Positions 38,301 to 50,824 of a stretch of DNA of 64,000 bases are shown piece by piece (the stretch's first letter is position 1; every line of letters begins with the position of its first letter). The notes under the pieces were generated by a model that had not been told where the DNA came from, ran no database searches, and saw only the letters and a list, made by a program, of their open reading frames with translations. The translations under genes were made by a program, and so were the position numbers. This DNA comes from Lamellibrachia columna (taxonomy: Eukaryota > Annelida > Polychaeta > Sabellida > Siboglinidae): the NCBI GenBank assembly GCA_963662155.1, contig OY759261.1, positions 33,460,522 through 33,524,521 on the forward strand, in the 5' to 3' direction.

Positions 38301-41300
38301 ATGTTTGTAGTACAGTTTGTTGACTATACTGCCCCACTGAACATGTTTGTAGTACAGTTTATTGACTATACTACCCCACTGAACATATTTGTGGTACAGT
38401 TTGTTGACTACAAAGCCCCACTAAACATGTTTGTAGTACAGTTTATTGACTATACTGCCCCACTGAATATGTTTGTAGTACAGTTTATTGACTATACTGC
38501 CACACTGAACATGTTTGTAGTACAGTTTATTGACTATACTGCCCCACTGAACATATTTGTAGTACAGTTTGTTGACTATACTGCCACACTGAACATGTTT
38601 GTAGTACAGTTTATTGACTATACTGCCCCACTGAATATGTTTGTAGTACAGTTTATTGACTATACTGCCCCACTGAACATGTATGTAGTACAGTTTGTTG
38701 ACTATACTGCCCCACTGAATATGTTTGTAGTACAGTTTCTTGACTATACTGCCACACTGAACATGTTTGTAGTACAGTTTATTGACTATACTGCCACACT
38801 GAATATGTTTGTAGTACAGTTTATTGACTATACTGCCACACTGAACATGTTTGTAGTACAGTTTATTGACTATACTGCCCAACTGAACATGTTTGTAGAA
38901 CAGTTTATTGACTATACTGCCCCACTGAACATGTTTGTAGAACAGTTTATTGACGATACTGCCCCACTGAACATGTTTGTAGTACAGTTTGTTGACTATA
39001 CTGCCACACTGAACATGTTTGTAGTACAGTGTATTGACTATACTACCCCACTGAACATGTTTGTAGTACAGTTTGTTGACTATACTACCACACTGAACTT
39101 GTTTGTAGTACAGTTTATTGACTATACTTCCCCACTAAACATGTTTGTAGTACAGTTTATTGACTATACTACCCCACTGAACATATTTGTGGTACAGTTT
39201 GTTGACTACAAAGCCCCACTAAACATGTTTGTAGTACAGTTTATTGACTATACTGCCCCACTGAATATGTTTGTAGTACAGTTTATTGACTATACTGCCC
39301 CACTGAATATGTTTGTAGTACAGTTTATTGACTATACTGCCACACTGAACATGTTTGTTGTACAGTTTATTGACTATACTGCCCCACTGAACATGTTTGT
39401 TGTACAGTTTGTTGACTATACTGCCCCACTGAACATGTTTGTAGTACAGTTTATTGACTATACTGCCCCACTGAACATGTTTGTAGTACAGTTTATTGAC
39501 TATACTGCCCCACTGAATATGTTTGTAGTACAGTTTGTTGACTATACTGCCCCACTGAACATATTTGTGGTACAGTTTGTTGACTACAAAGCCCCACTAA
39601 ACATGTTTGTAGTACAGTTTATTGACTATACTGCCCCACTGAATATGTTTGTATTACAGTTTGTTGACTATACTGCCCCACTGAACATATTTGTGGTACA
39701 GTTTGTTGACTACAAAGCCCCACTAAACATGTTTGTAGTACAGTTTATTGACTATACTGCCCCACTGAATATGTTTGTAGTACAGTTTGTTGACTATACT
39801 GCCCCACTGAACATATTTGTGGTACAGTTTGTTGACTACAAAGCCCCACTAAACATGTATGTAGTACAGTTTGTTGACTATACTGCCCCACTGAATATGT
39901 TTGTAGTACAGTTTATTGACTATACTGCCCCACTGAACATGTTTGTAGTACAGTTTATTGACTATACTGCCCCACTGAACATGTTTGTAGTACAGTTTAT
40001 TGACTATACTGCCCCACTGAACATGTTTGTAGTACAGTTTGTTGACTATACTGCCACACTGAACATGTTTGTAGTACAGTTTATTGACTATACTGCCCCA
40101 CTGAATATGTTTGTAGTACAGTTTGTTGACTATACTGCCCCACTGAATATGTTTGTAGTACAGTTTATTGACTATACTGCCACACTGAACATGTTTGTAG
40201 TACAGTTTATTGACTATACTGCCCCACTGAATATGTTTGTAGTACAGTTTATTGACTATACTGCCCCACTGAACATGTTTGTAGAACAGTTTATTGACTA
40301 TACTGCCCCACTGAACATGTTTGTAGTACAGTTTATTGACTATACTGCCCCACTGAACATGTTTGTAGTACAGTTTATTGACTATACTGCCCCACTGAAC
40401 ATGTTTGTAGTACAGTTTATTGACTATACTGCCCCACTGAACATGTATGTAGTACAGTTTATTGACTATACTGCCCCTCTGAATATGTTTGTAGTACAGT
40501 TTATTGACTATACTGCCACACTGAACATGTTTGTAGTACAGTTTATTGACTATACTGCCACACTGAATATGTTTGTAGTACAGTTTATTGACTATACTGC
40601 CACACTGAACATGTTTGTAGTACAGTTTCTTGACTATACTGCCCCACTGAATATGTTTGTAGTACAGTTTCTTGACTATACTGCCACACTAAACATGTTT
40701 GTAGTACAGTTTATTGACTATACTGCCCCACTGAACATGTTTGTAGTACAGTTTATTGACTATACTGCCCCACTGAACATGTTTGTAGTACAGTTTGTTG
40801 ACTATACTGCCACACTGAACATGTTTGTAGTACAGTTTATTGACTATACTACCCCACTGAACATGTTTGTAGTACAGTTTGTTGACTATACTACCACACT
40901 GAACATGTTTGTAGTACAGTTTATTGACTATACTACCCCACTAAACATGGTTGTAGTACAGTTTATTGACTATACTACCCCACTGAACATATTTGTGGTA
41001 CAGTTTGTTGACTACAAAGCCCCACTAAACATGTTTGTAGTACAGTTTATTGACTATACTGCCCCACTGAATATGTTTGTAGTACAGTTTATTGACTATA
41101 CTGCCACACTGAACATGTTTGTAGTACAGTTTATTGACTATACTGCCCCACTGAACATGTTTGTAGTACAGTTTGTTGACTATACTGCCACACTGAACAT
41201 GTTTGTAGTACAGTTTATTGACTATACTGCCCCACTGAACATGTTTGTAGTACAGTTTATTGACTATACTGCCCCACTGAACATGTTTGTAGTACAGTTT

Positions 41301-44300
41301 ATTGACTATACTGCCACACAGAACATGTTTGTAGTACAGTTTGTTGACTATACTGCCACACTGAACATGTTTGTAGTACAGTTTATTGACTATACTACCC
41401 CACTGAACATGTTTGTAGTACAGTTTGTTGACTATACTACCACACTGAACATGTTTGTAGTACAGTTTATTGACTATACTACCCCACTAAACATGTTTGT
41501 AGTACAGTTTATTGACTATACTACCCCACTGAACATATTTGTGGTACAGTTTGTTGACTACAAAGCCCCACTAAACATGTTTGTAGTACAGTTTATTGAC
41601 TATACTGCCCCACTGAATATGTTTGTAGTACAGTCTATTGACTATACTGCCCCACTGAATATGTTTGTAGTACAGTTTATTGACTATACTGCCACACTGA
41701 ACATGTTTGTTGTACAGTTTATTGACTATACTGCCCCACTGAACATGTTTGTTGTACAGTTTGTTGACTATACTGCCCCACTGAACATGTTTGTAGTACA
41801 GTTTATTGACTATACTGCCCCACTGAACATGTTTGTAGTACAGTTTATTGACTATACTGCCACACTGAACATGTTTGTAGTACAGTTTGTTGACTATACT
41901 GCCCCACTGAACATGTTTGTAGTACAGTTTATTGACTATACTGCCCCACTGAATATGTTTGTAGTACAGTTTGTTGACTATACTGCCCCACTGAACATGT
42001 TTGTAGTACAGTTTATTGACTATACTGCCCCACTGAACATGTTTGTAGTACAGTTTATTGACTATACTGCCCCACTGAATATGTTTGTAGTACAGTCTAT
42101 TGACTATACTGCCCCACTGAATATGTTTGTAGTACAGTCTATTGACTATACTGCCACACTGAACATGTTTGTTGTACAGTTTATTGACTATACTGCCCCA
42201 CTGAACATGTTTGTTGTACAGTTTGTTGACTATACTGCCCCACTGAACATGTTTGTAGTACAGTTTATTGACTATACTGCCCCACTGAACATGTTTGTAG
42301 TACAGTTTATTGACTATACTGCCACACTGAACATGTTTGTAGTACAGTTTATTGACTATACTGCCACACTGAACATGTTTGTAGTACAGTTTATTGACTA
42401 TACTGCCCCACTGAATATGTTTGTAGTACAGTTTGTTGACTATACTGCCCCACTGAACATGTTTGTAGTACAGTTTATTGACTATACTACCCCACTGAAC
42501 ATATTTGTGGTACAGTTTGTTGACTACAAAGCCCCACTAAACATGTTTGTAGTACAGTTTATTGACTATACTGCCCCACTGAATATGTTTGTAGTACAGT
42601 TTATTGACTATACTGCCACACTGAACATGTTTGTAGTACAGTTTATTGACTATACTGCCCCACTGAACATGTTTGTAGTACAGTTTATTGACTATACTGC
42701 CCCACTGAACATGTTTGTAGTACAGTTTGTTGACTATACTGCCACACTGAACATGTTTGTAGTACAGTTTATTGACTATACTACCCCACTGAACATGTTT
42801 GTAGTACAGTTTGTTGACTATACTACCACACTGAACATGTTTGTAGTACAGTTTATTGACTATACTACCCCACTAAACATGTTTGTAGTACAGTTTATTG
42901 ACTATACTACCCCACTGAACATATTTGTGGTACAGTTTGTTGACTACAAAGCCCCACTAAACATGTTTGTAGTACAGTTTATTGACTATACTGCCCCACT
43001 GAATATGTTTGTAGTACAGTTTATTGACTATACTGCCACACTGAACATGTTTGTAGTACAGTTTATTGACTATACTGCCCCACTGAACATGTTTGTAGTA
43101 CAGTTTGTTGACTATACTGCCCCACTGAACATGTTTGTAGTACAGTTTATTGACTATACTGCCCCACTGAACATGTATGTAGTACAGTTTGTTGACTATA
43201 CTGCCCCACTGAATATGTTTGTAGAACAGTTTCTTGACTATACTGCCACACTGAACATGTTTGTAGTACAGTTTATTGACTATACTGCCACACTGAATAT
43301 GTTTGTAGTACAGTTTATTGACTATACTGCCACACTGAACATGTTTGTAGTACAGTTTATTGACTATACTGCCCCACTGAACATGTTTGTAGTACAGTTT
43401 ATTGACTATACTGCCACACAGAACATGTTTGTAGTACAGTTTGTTGACTATACTGCCACACTGAACATGTTTGTAGTACAGTTTATTGACTATATTACCC
43501 CACTGAACATGTTTGTAGTACAGTTTGTTGACTATACTACCACACTGAACATGTTTGTAGTACAGTTTATTGACTATACTACCCCACTAAACATGTTTGT
43601 AGTACAGTTTATTGACTATACTACCCCACTGAACATATTTGTGGTACAGTTTGTTGACTACAAAGCCCCACTAAACATGTTTGTAGTACAGTTTATTGAC
43701 TATACTGCCCCACTGAATATGTTTGTAGTACAGTCTATTGACTATACTGCCCCACTGAATATGTTTGTAGTACAGTTTATTGACTATACTGCCACACTGA
43801 ACATGTTTGTTGTACAGTTTATTGACTATACTGCCCCACTGAACATGTTTGTTGTACAGTTTGTTGACTATACTGCCCCACTGAACATATTTGTAGTACA
43901 GTTTATTGACTATACTGCCCCACTGAACATGTTTGTAGTACAGTTTATTGACTATACTGCCACACTGAACATGTTTGTAGTACAGTTTGTTGACTATACT
44001 GCCCCACTGAACATGTTTGTAGTACAGTTTATTGACTATACTGCCCCACTGAATATGTTTGTAGTACAGTTTGTTGACTATACTGCCCCACTGAACATGT
44101 TTGTAGTACAGTTTATTGACTATACTGCCCCACTGAATATGTTTGTAGTACAGTTTATTGACTATACTGCCCCACTGAACATGTTTGTAGTACAGTTTAT
44201 TGACTATACTGCCCCACTGAATATGTTTGTAGTACAGTTTATTGACTATACTGCCACACTGAACATGTTTGTAGTACAGTTTATTGACTATACTGCCTCA

Positions 44301-45117
44301 CTGAACATATTTGTAGTACAGTTTATTGACTATACTGCCCCACTGAACATGTTTGTAGTACAGTTTGTTGACTATACTGCCACACTGAACATGTTTGTAG
44401 TACAGTTTATTGACTATACTGCCCCACTGAATATGTTTGTAGTACAGTTTATTGACTATACCGCCCCACTGAACATGTATGTAGTACAGTTTGTTGACTA
44501 TACTGCCCCACTGAATATGTTTGTAGTACAGTTTATTGAATATACTACCCCAATGAACATGTTTGTAGTACAGTTTCTTGACTATACTGCCCCACTGAAC
44601 ATGTTTGTAGTACAGTTTATTGACTATACTACCCCACTGAACATGTTTGTAGTACAGCTTGTTGACTATACTGCCACACTGAACATGTTTGTTGTACAGT
44701 TTATTGACTATACTACCCCACTAAACATGTTTGTAGTACAGTTTATTGATTATACTACCCCACTGAACATATTTGTGGTACAGTTTGTTGACTACAAAGC
44801 CCCACTAAACATGTTTGTAGTACAGTTTATTGATTATACTGCCCCACTGAATATGTTTGTAGTACAGTTTATTGACTATACTGCCACACTGAACATGTTT
44901 GTAGTACAGTTTATTGACTATACTGCCACACTAAATATGTTTGTAGTACAGTTTATTGACTATACTGCCACACTGAACATGTTTGTAGTACAGTTTGCTG
45001 AATACAACACCGCACTAAACAAGTTTGTAGTACAGTTTTTTGACTACAAAGCCCACTAAACATGTTTGTAGTACAGTTTTTTTACTACAAAGCCCACTAA
45101 ACATGTTTGTAGTACAG
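32381..45117. repeat. Giant 42-bp minisatellite, about 300 copies (12.7 kb)
   Basis: The unit is 42 bp, beginning ATGTTTGTAGTACAGTTTAT and ending GCCCCACTGAAC. One frame reads a 14-residue repeat, MFVVQFIDYTAPLN. Unit length is constant except for a 2-bp deletion near 37655 and 41-bp units at the far right end (about 45035-45117). The plus-strand frame is open from 32381 to 36775, broken by TAT to TAA at 36773-36775, open again from 36791, shifted by the deletion, and open to 45059. Edge units are the most diverged. Multi-unit copies are visible at 1344, 2100 and 7222 bp spacing. It lies antisense within the long intron between the NACHT exon and the first LRR exon. The unit also lacks stops in a minus-strand frame (GSIVNKLYYKH), so openness alone does not show that it encodes protein. 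Confidence 0.98.
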
Positions 45118-45540
45118 TTTCATGCTTTAAAAGCAATTGCCAAATTACTAATTTGTAAAGGAAGTGTGTTTTGTAAATCATTTCATATAAATCAGTAAAC
45201 ATACCAAAATGTATTAAAAAATAAATTAAAACATTCATTACTACAGCTTTCTGAGTCCTTTGAAACTTACGTTAAGTTGCAAGTCCTACTTAACTATATA
45301 TAGCCAATACAGACGCACTAAGGACAACATATCATCGTACAATTTGTACGATGCCACATCATCAGAAAGAATGAGAGAACAAATCCGTTTACCCTACTGA
45401 CATAAAAACACTGATTTTTGTGTACAAAGTGCCACGTCCATAACGCTTGAATTACCCAGGAGCTGAATAAACTGCACAATTGGTTTGTCAAGTCAATGAA
45501 AATTATATTAATATTAATGTAATTAATTACTTGGTATTTG
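45118..45540. other. Unassigned right flank of the 42-bp array
   Basis: No gene is recognised. It contains GCCACGTCCATAA at about 45432, also found left of the array. A good minus-strand donor (GTAAGT at about 45267) has stops within eight codons upstream in the phase used by the LRR exons. Confidence 0.45.
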
Positions 45541-46180
45541 GAAAAGGAAGGGCTACTTCAGATAACAACAAATCAAAACATTATAGAAAGTGTCTATGAA
45601 GCACAATTTCTTGGCATAGTTTTCTTGGAAAGCAAATGTACAATTGATAAAACCTAAATTTGCTAAAACAGCATCAATAATTTATAAAGCCACAGTTTTC
45701 TTAAATGCCTCAGTATTGATTACTTTATACTTTTCGCTTTTCTTGCCCCATACATAGATTACTGCTTAGAGATCTGAGGAAATACTTATCACACAAATAT
45801 ACTATCCATATTAACTGTACAAAAGAGAGATGTGAGAATACTTTGTAGAGCAAAGACTCGTGATCATACAAATATCTTATTTATTAATCTTAAATCAATT
45901 AAATTTTTTAATCAAATTGAATATAAAATATATAGATATATATTGATGTACATGGAGAAATTTTAACAATAACATTCACATATTATTGTATTCTAATGAA
46001 GATAGTTTAAATAACTCAAGGTAAAAGGACAAATTCAAACAACTTCAAGTTTGTACTGTACTGAGAGCTAAATTGTGGTCTATTGCTGGTGTTAAGCTTT
46101 GGAAAGGCCTATGAAATGCATGAAGACATTGAAAACATATTTTCACTTTAAAAACTGCACACAAAATCTATACTTGATAG
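45541..46180 (+). pseudogene. Non-LTR retrotransposon 3' fragment, plus strand
   Basis: Plus-strand blocks in order: NIIESVYEAQFLGIVF (about 45575-45630), then YIDYCLEIWG-like residues (about 45750-45785, with stops), then VQKRDVRILCRAKTRDH (about 45818-45870), then LKSIKFFNQIEYKIY. These are the reverse transcriptase C-terminal blocks missing from the plus-strand fragment at 29516-30745, in the same orientation. The two could be halves of one insertion separated by the 42-bp array, or unrelated insertions. Confidence 0.75.
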
Positions 46181-46385
46181 ATGTAAAAGGGATATTTTAT
46201 TATGAGTCTGTGAATATGTTTACCTTATTAGCGTTTCATATATTAATGCATTAATTATATATGTGGTTTAGTAGTATGGTGCAAAGGAACACAATGTAAT
46301 TATATAAAAATTCAATATAATACGGGACAGTAAACGTAAGTCTTCACTTGTATTTTCCCAGGTTCCAGCACAAGATTACAAGATT

Positions 46386-46690
46386 GTGGGGTGCGGTAGT
46401 TGAGTGGTAGAGCATTGGATTTTCAGTCCAATGGACCGGGGGTCAAAACCACATGTAGTAGAGCGTCACACTTTTCGGTCGAAGGGACGGGGGTTCAAAA
46501 CCTCAAAGCTTGGGCAACTTTGTTTACCCCACTTTGCCTGCGTCTTTTGGAAGAGACAGTAAAAAACGTTGATCCCTTCTATCTGGTGCCTATGCCAGGG
46601 GAAGTAAAAGACCCCCCACAGGGAAGTGGAAAATACCTGTGATGGACTCACAAACTCTAGAGTAGGACACTCTAGAGTTTGGTGTGTTTA
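46386..46690 (+). mobile_element. tRNA-derived SINE
   Basis: It starts with a tRNA-like head: GGGGTGCGGTAGTTGAGTGG contains a box-A-like TAGTTGAGTGG. An anticodon-stem-like ATTGGA/TCCAAT pair encloses TTTTCAG. A box-B-like GGGGGTCAAAACC follows. A second partial tRNA-like segment ends in GGGGGTTCAAAACC (about 46488-46502). The body runs to a perfect 12-bp hairpin (AAACTCTAGAGT, inverted at 46669-46680, 5-bp loop). Box B departs from the consensus, so it is probably an old copy. The 70-bp array begins directly after it. Confidence 0.7.
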
Positions 46691-47725
46691 TGGTATTGTC
46701 CATCTATATGTGACTATATACTAAGTTGTTGGGGAGTCAATATAAAGCCAGTATGTTCTGATGTATGGTCCATCTATATATGACTATATACTAAGTTGTG
46801 GGGGAGTCAATATAAAGCCAGTATGTTCTAATGTATGGTCCATCTATATATGACTATATACTAAGTTGTGGGGGAGTCAATATAAAGCCAGTATGTTCTA
46901 ATGTATGGTCCATCTATATATGACTATATACTAAGTTGTGGGGGAGGCAATATAAAGCCAGTATGTTCTAATGTATGGTCCATCTATATATGACTATATA
47001 CTAAGTTGTGGGGGAGTCAATATAAAGCCAGTATGTTATAATGTATGGTCCATCTATATATGACTATATACTAAGTTGTGGGGGAGGCAATATAAAGCCA
47101 GTATGTTCTGATGTTTGGGCCATCTATCTGTGACTTTATACTAGGTTGTGGGGGAGTCAATATAAAGCCAGTATTTTCTAATGTATGGTCCATCTATATG
47201 TGACTATATACTAAGTTGTGGGGGAGTCAATATAAACCCGGTATGTTCTGATGTATGGTCCATCTATCTGTGACTTTATACTAAGTTGTGGGGGAGTCAA
47301 TATAAAGCCAGTATGTTCTGATGTATGGTCCATCTACCTGTGACTATATACTAAGTTGTGGCGAGTCAATATAAAGCCAGTATGTTCTGATGTATGGTCC
47401 ATCTACCTGTGACTTTATACTAAGTTGTGGGGGAGTCAATATAAAGTCAGTATGTTCTGATGTATGGTCCATCTATCTGTGACTTTATACTAAGTTGTGG
47501 GGGAGTCAATATAAAGCCAGTATGTTCTGATGTATGGTCCATCTATTTGTGACTATATACTAAGTTGTGGGGGAGTCAATATAAAGCCAGTATGTTCTGA
47601 TGTATGGTCTGTCTATATGTGACTTTATACTAGGTTATGGGGGAGTCAATATAAAGCCAGTATGTTCTGATGCATGGCCCATCAATCTGTGACTTTATAC
47701 TAAGTTGTGGGGAGTCTATATAAAC
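46690..47725. repeat. 70-bp minisatellite, about 15 copies
   Basis: Units contain GGTCCATCTATATATGACTA, TATACTAAGTTGTGGGGGAG and AATATAAAGCCAGTATGTTC at 70-bp spacing. Variants such as CTATCTGTGACTTTATAC cluster in the right half. No open frame. Confidence 0.97.
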
Positions 47726-48989
47726 CATTATGCAAGAAGACACTGAGATGATTGTGAGAGTATACCAACTAGAGAGGCAAATATCACCTTAATTATCACC
47801 ATGGTGTCATTGCAAGTGGCTGTAATTCTGGTAATTAAATTATATATTTTTGTCAAGAAAGCACTTTACCTGAGTACTACTTTGTGGACTGTGGGGTGGG
47901 GGGTGTGGGGTGGGGGGAGCCATTCTGCAATCGTGCATTACAGATTAGCCTTGTGTGGTTGGTTCCCCCACCTTTGCTGATATTTTGTAAGCTGAGTATA
48001 TAAACTAGGTCACAATTGTTTTCATCTTGTATATACATAATGTATTTATGATGTATACATAATGTATTGCATTTTACTATTTGGCTTATCGTAAAGCTCA
48101 TATACAAACATACATTTGACAAACGAGCCATGGTTCCCTGTCATTAACTCTTCTGTAGGTAGCTTTGTCCCGCATAAATATATTTTTGTCAACAAAGCAC
48201 TTTACCTGAGTACTACTTTATGGGGCAAAGTTGGCCCTCCCTCTCTGCATGATGTGTTAATAGTTTATATGTGTGTGTACATCATTCAGAGTATGTTTTG
48301 TGCATGTACATATTATGTATAACAGTGTTCATTGTAGGGGATGAATGTACCCTCCCTGTCTGTGTTTATATCAATGTACACATGGATAGTACACTTTGTC
48401 ATGTGTTGTAACATGTTGTTTATCCGTGTGATTTCATGTCCGTCCCTAGAGTGCGAATTGCTGTTACCATAGGAAGCTCATTTTAGCTAGGGTCACTTCG
48501 GCATCCCGTACTTATTATTGATCTGTTTTAAATAAATGAGATGCCATTGTACTCACACATGCATGTGTTATTACTTGTTATTACAGATATCTACAGAAAA
48601 GAGCTCAGGCTACATGTCGGTTTATAATAGCTATTTCGGACTGATTTATTAGGGAGTTTCAGTTTAATGACACAAGATGGGGGCTTGTGAAAGCCCTTTT
48701 GATTACAGCAGATCAATCGAAGTATGCATACTTTCATACTATGTTTTAGTAATAGTGTAATATAATGACTTTTCATAACACACAACTTACAACACAACTC
48801 ACATATAATGTAAACAATTGTAATAATAATCTGAATAAACTTGTTCCTGTTACTATTAACGTGGCATGTGGATGGCTGAAGAATGTTAGAGATTAATGTG
48901 GACTGCTATAATAATAAAGTTTAGGATTGTTATACCAGAATCAGTTTAACTTTGTAGTTTTTTTTTAAATATGCATAGATATGATTCAT
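47726..48989. other. Intron, no gene seen
   Basis: A short direct repeat of about 40 bp (TTTTTGTCAA(G/C)AAAGCACTT then TACCTGAGTACTACTTT) occurs at about 47848-47882 and 48184-48220. A G-rich tract lies at 47890-47922. No exon, RNA gene or element is recognised. Confidence 0.5.
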
Positions 48990-50095
48990 GCCCATTTCGC
49001 CTACTCCCATTTTATCTACTGTGGTGTATGGTTAATTCTGACTGGACTTCTCAGTTCCCCTGCTGCCCAATTAAGGCCTACTCCCATGTTGTCTACTGTG
49101 GTTTATGGGTAATTCTGACAGGGCTTCCCAGTTCCCCTACTGCTCAATTAAGGCCTTCTCCCATTTTGTCTACTGAGGTTTATGGCTAATTCTGACAGAA
49201 CTTCCCAGTTCTCCTACTGCCCAATTAAGTCCTACTCCCATTTTGTCTACTGAGGTTTATGGCTAATTCTGACTGGGCTTCTAAATTCCCCTACTGCCCA
49301 ATTAAGTCCTTCTCCCATTTTGTCTACTGTGGCGTATGGCTAATTCTGACAGGGCTTCCCAGTTCTCCTACTGTCCAATTAAGGCCTTCTCCCATTTTGT
49401 CTACTGTGGTTTATAGCTAATTCTGACAGGGCTTCCCAATTCCCCTACTGCCCAATTAAGTCCTTCTCCCATTTTGTCTACTGAGGTTTATGGCTAATTC
49501 TGACAGGGCTTCACAGTTCCCCTACTGCCCAATTAAGGCCTTCTCCCATTTTGTCTACTGTGGTTTATGGCTAATTCTGACAGGGCTTCCCAATTCCCCT
49601 ACTGCCCAATTAAGTCCTTCTCCCATTTTGTCTACTGAGGTTTATGGCTAATTCTGACAGGGCTTCCCAATTCCCCTACTGTCCAATTAAGTTCTCCCAT
49701 TTTGTCTAGTGAGGTTTATGGCTAATTCTGACAGGGCTTCCCAGTTCCCCTACTGCCCAATTAAGTCCTTCTCCCGTTTTGTCTACTGAGGTTAATGGCT
49801 AATTCTGACATGGCTTCCCAATTCCCCTACTGCCCAATTAAGGCCTTCTCCCATTTTGTCTACTGTGGTTTATAGCTAATTCTGACAGGGCTTCCCAATT
49901 CCCCTACTGCCCAATTAAGTCCTTCTCCCATTTTGTCTACTGAGGTTAATGGCTACTTCTGACAGGGCTTCCCAGTTCCCCTACTGCCCAATTAAGTCCT
50001 TCTCTCATTTTGTCTACTGAGGTTAATGGCTACTTCTGACAGGGCTTCCCAGTTCCCCTACTGCCCAATTAAGGCCTACTCCCATTCCGCCCACT
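48990..50095. repeat. 78-bp minisatellite, about 14 copies
   Basis: Units contain CTCCCATTTTGTCTACTGTG, TTATGGCTAATTCTGACAGG and CCCCTACTGCCCAATTAAG. Length is near constant except one shortened unit near 49690. The first and last units carry CCCATTTCGCCTACTC or a close relative, which reappears inverted at 50600-50795. Confidence 0.97.
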
Positions 50096-50196
50096 CTTAG
50101 ATCACTTGATCTACTACTAGTACTAACCTGGTTTGGCTTCAACAAGATCAAACATTCATTGGATGTGATTTATTTTAGTAATTCAGTACGAAGTAC

Positions 50197-50535
50197 TACA
50201 AACAGCTTTGCAGAAATCAGAGTTTTTCTCGCGTTAAATCTTTCTGGATTTAGTACGTGTTGTTTATAGGTAAATAAAAAATAGGTGGATAACAGTTTAC
50301 ACTGAAAGAAAAACTGTGATGATTTCTGCAAAGCATATGTTATATTTACCAATTTGTTTTATTAGTATTACATGTAAATGGTGTTTTTGATTTTTAGTTA
50401 AATATAAGGTCTTTTTGGATTTAGTAATTACTGTATTTAAATAGTAATGAAGAGGAATAACTCAGATTTAACTCAAGAAAAGCTCTGATTTCTGCAAATT
50501 ATATTTATATGTACCAATAACTGTTTTGGTTGTTT
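50197..50535. repeat. Short inverted and direct repeats, hairpin-forming
   Basis: GCTTTGCAGAAATCA (about 50203) is inverted at about 50316-50332 (TGATTTCTGCAAAGC). A related direct copy with CTGATTTCTGCAAAT lies at about 50485. This is possibly a decayed MITE. No coding sequence. Confidence 0.55.
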
Positions 50536-50599
50536 CACTAAAATGCTTGAAAATAATTTATTTCAATCCTAATGACAAAGTGGCAGAGGAGCTGTCCTA

Positions 50600-50795
50600 A
50601 CACAGAGTAGGTGAAGTGGGCATAATATCAGTATAGGCATACCGAGTAATAAACAACTGGGTAAAATACTGAGAGTAGGTGAAATGGGAGAGCTATCCAA
50701 ACGCAAAGTAGGAGCAATGGGAGTAATTTGAGTAGGCACAATGGGAATAAGTTGAGTAGGCGAAATGGGAATAGTATGAGTAGGCGAAATGGGGA
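50600..50795. repeat. About 22-bp degenerate repeat next to the NACHT exon
   Basis: Units related to GAGTAGGCGAAATGGGAATA repeat about eight times just beyond the donor of the NACHT exon. The word GAGTAGGCGAAATGGG (twice, 50755-50793) is the exact reverse complement of CCCATTTCGCCTACTC at 48991-49006. Confidence 0.8.
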
Positions 50796-50824
50796 TACCC
50801 CAAATCAAAGGTTGTATGACTTAC

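Noticed and set aside
37650..45059. A 2469-codon plus-strand open frame of MFVVQF(I/V)DYTAPLN repeats as a real structural protein gene
   Set aside because: Starts from an internal repeat ATG created by a frameshift, has no unique N- or C-terminal domain, and the opposite strand is also open over long stretches; kept as satellite with a finding.
45200..45275. Additional LRR exon ending at a GTAAGT donor on minus
   Set aside because: Stops occur within eight codons in the phase used by the other LRR exons and no LRR pattern is present.
46387..46460. Functional tRNA-Glu gene
   Set aside because: Box A is acceptable, but box B and the T-arm are degenerate, the acceptor stem does not close cleanly, and a SINE-type body follows.
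47868..48215. LRR-like exon ends at the repeated TTTACCTGAGTAC sites
   Set aside because: Resembles CTCAG|GTAAA donors on minus, but the adjacent sequence is G-rich low complexity or lacks an LRR reading; it is a short duplicated segment.
50821..50823. TAA as the true C-terminus of the NACHT protein
   Set aside because: The stop is part of a consensus donor GTAAGT and the preceding residues lead directly into an LRR in phase with the downstream exons; an alternative unspliced short form cannot be excluded.
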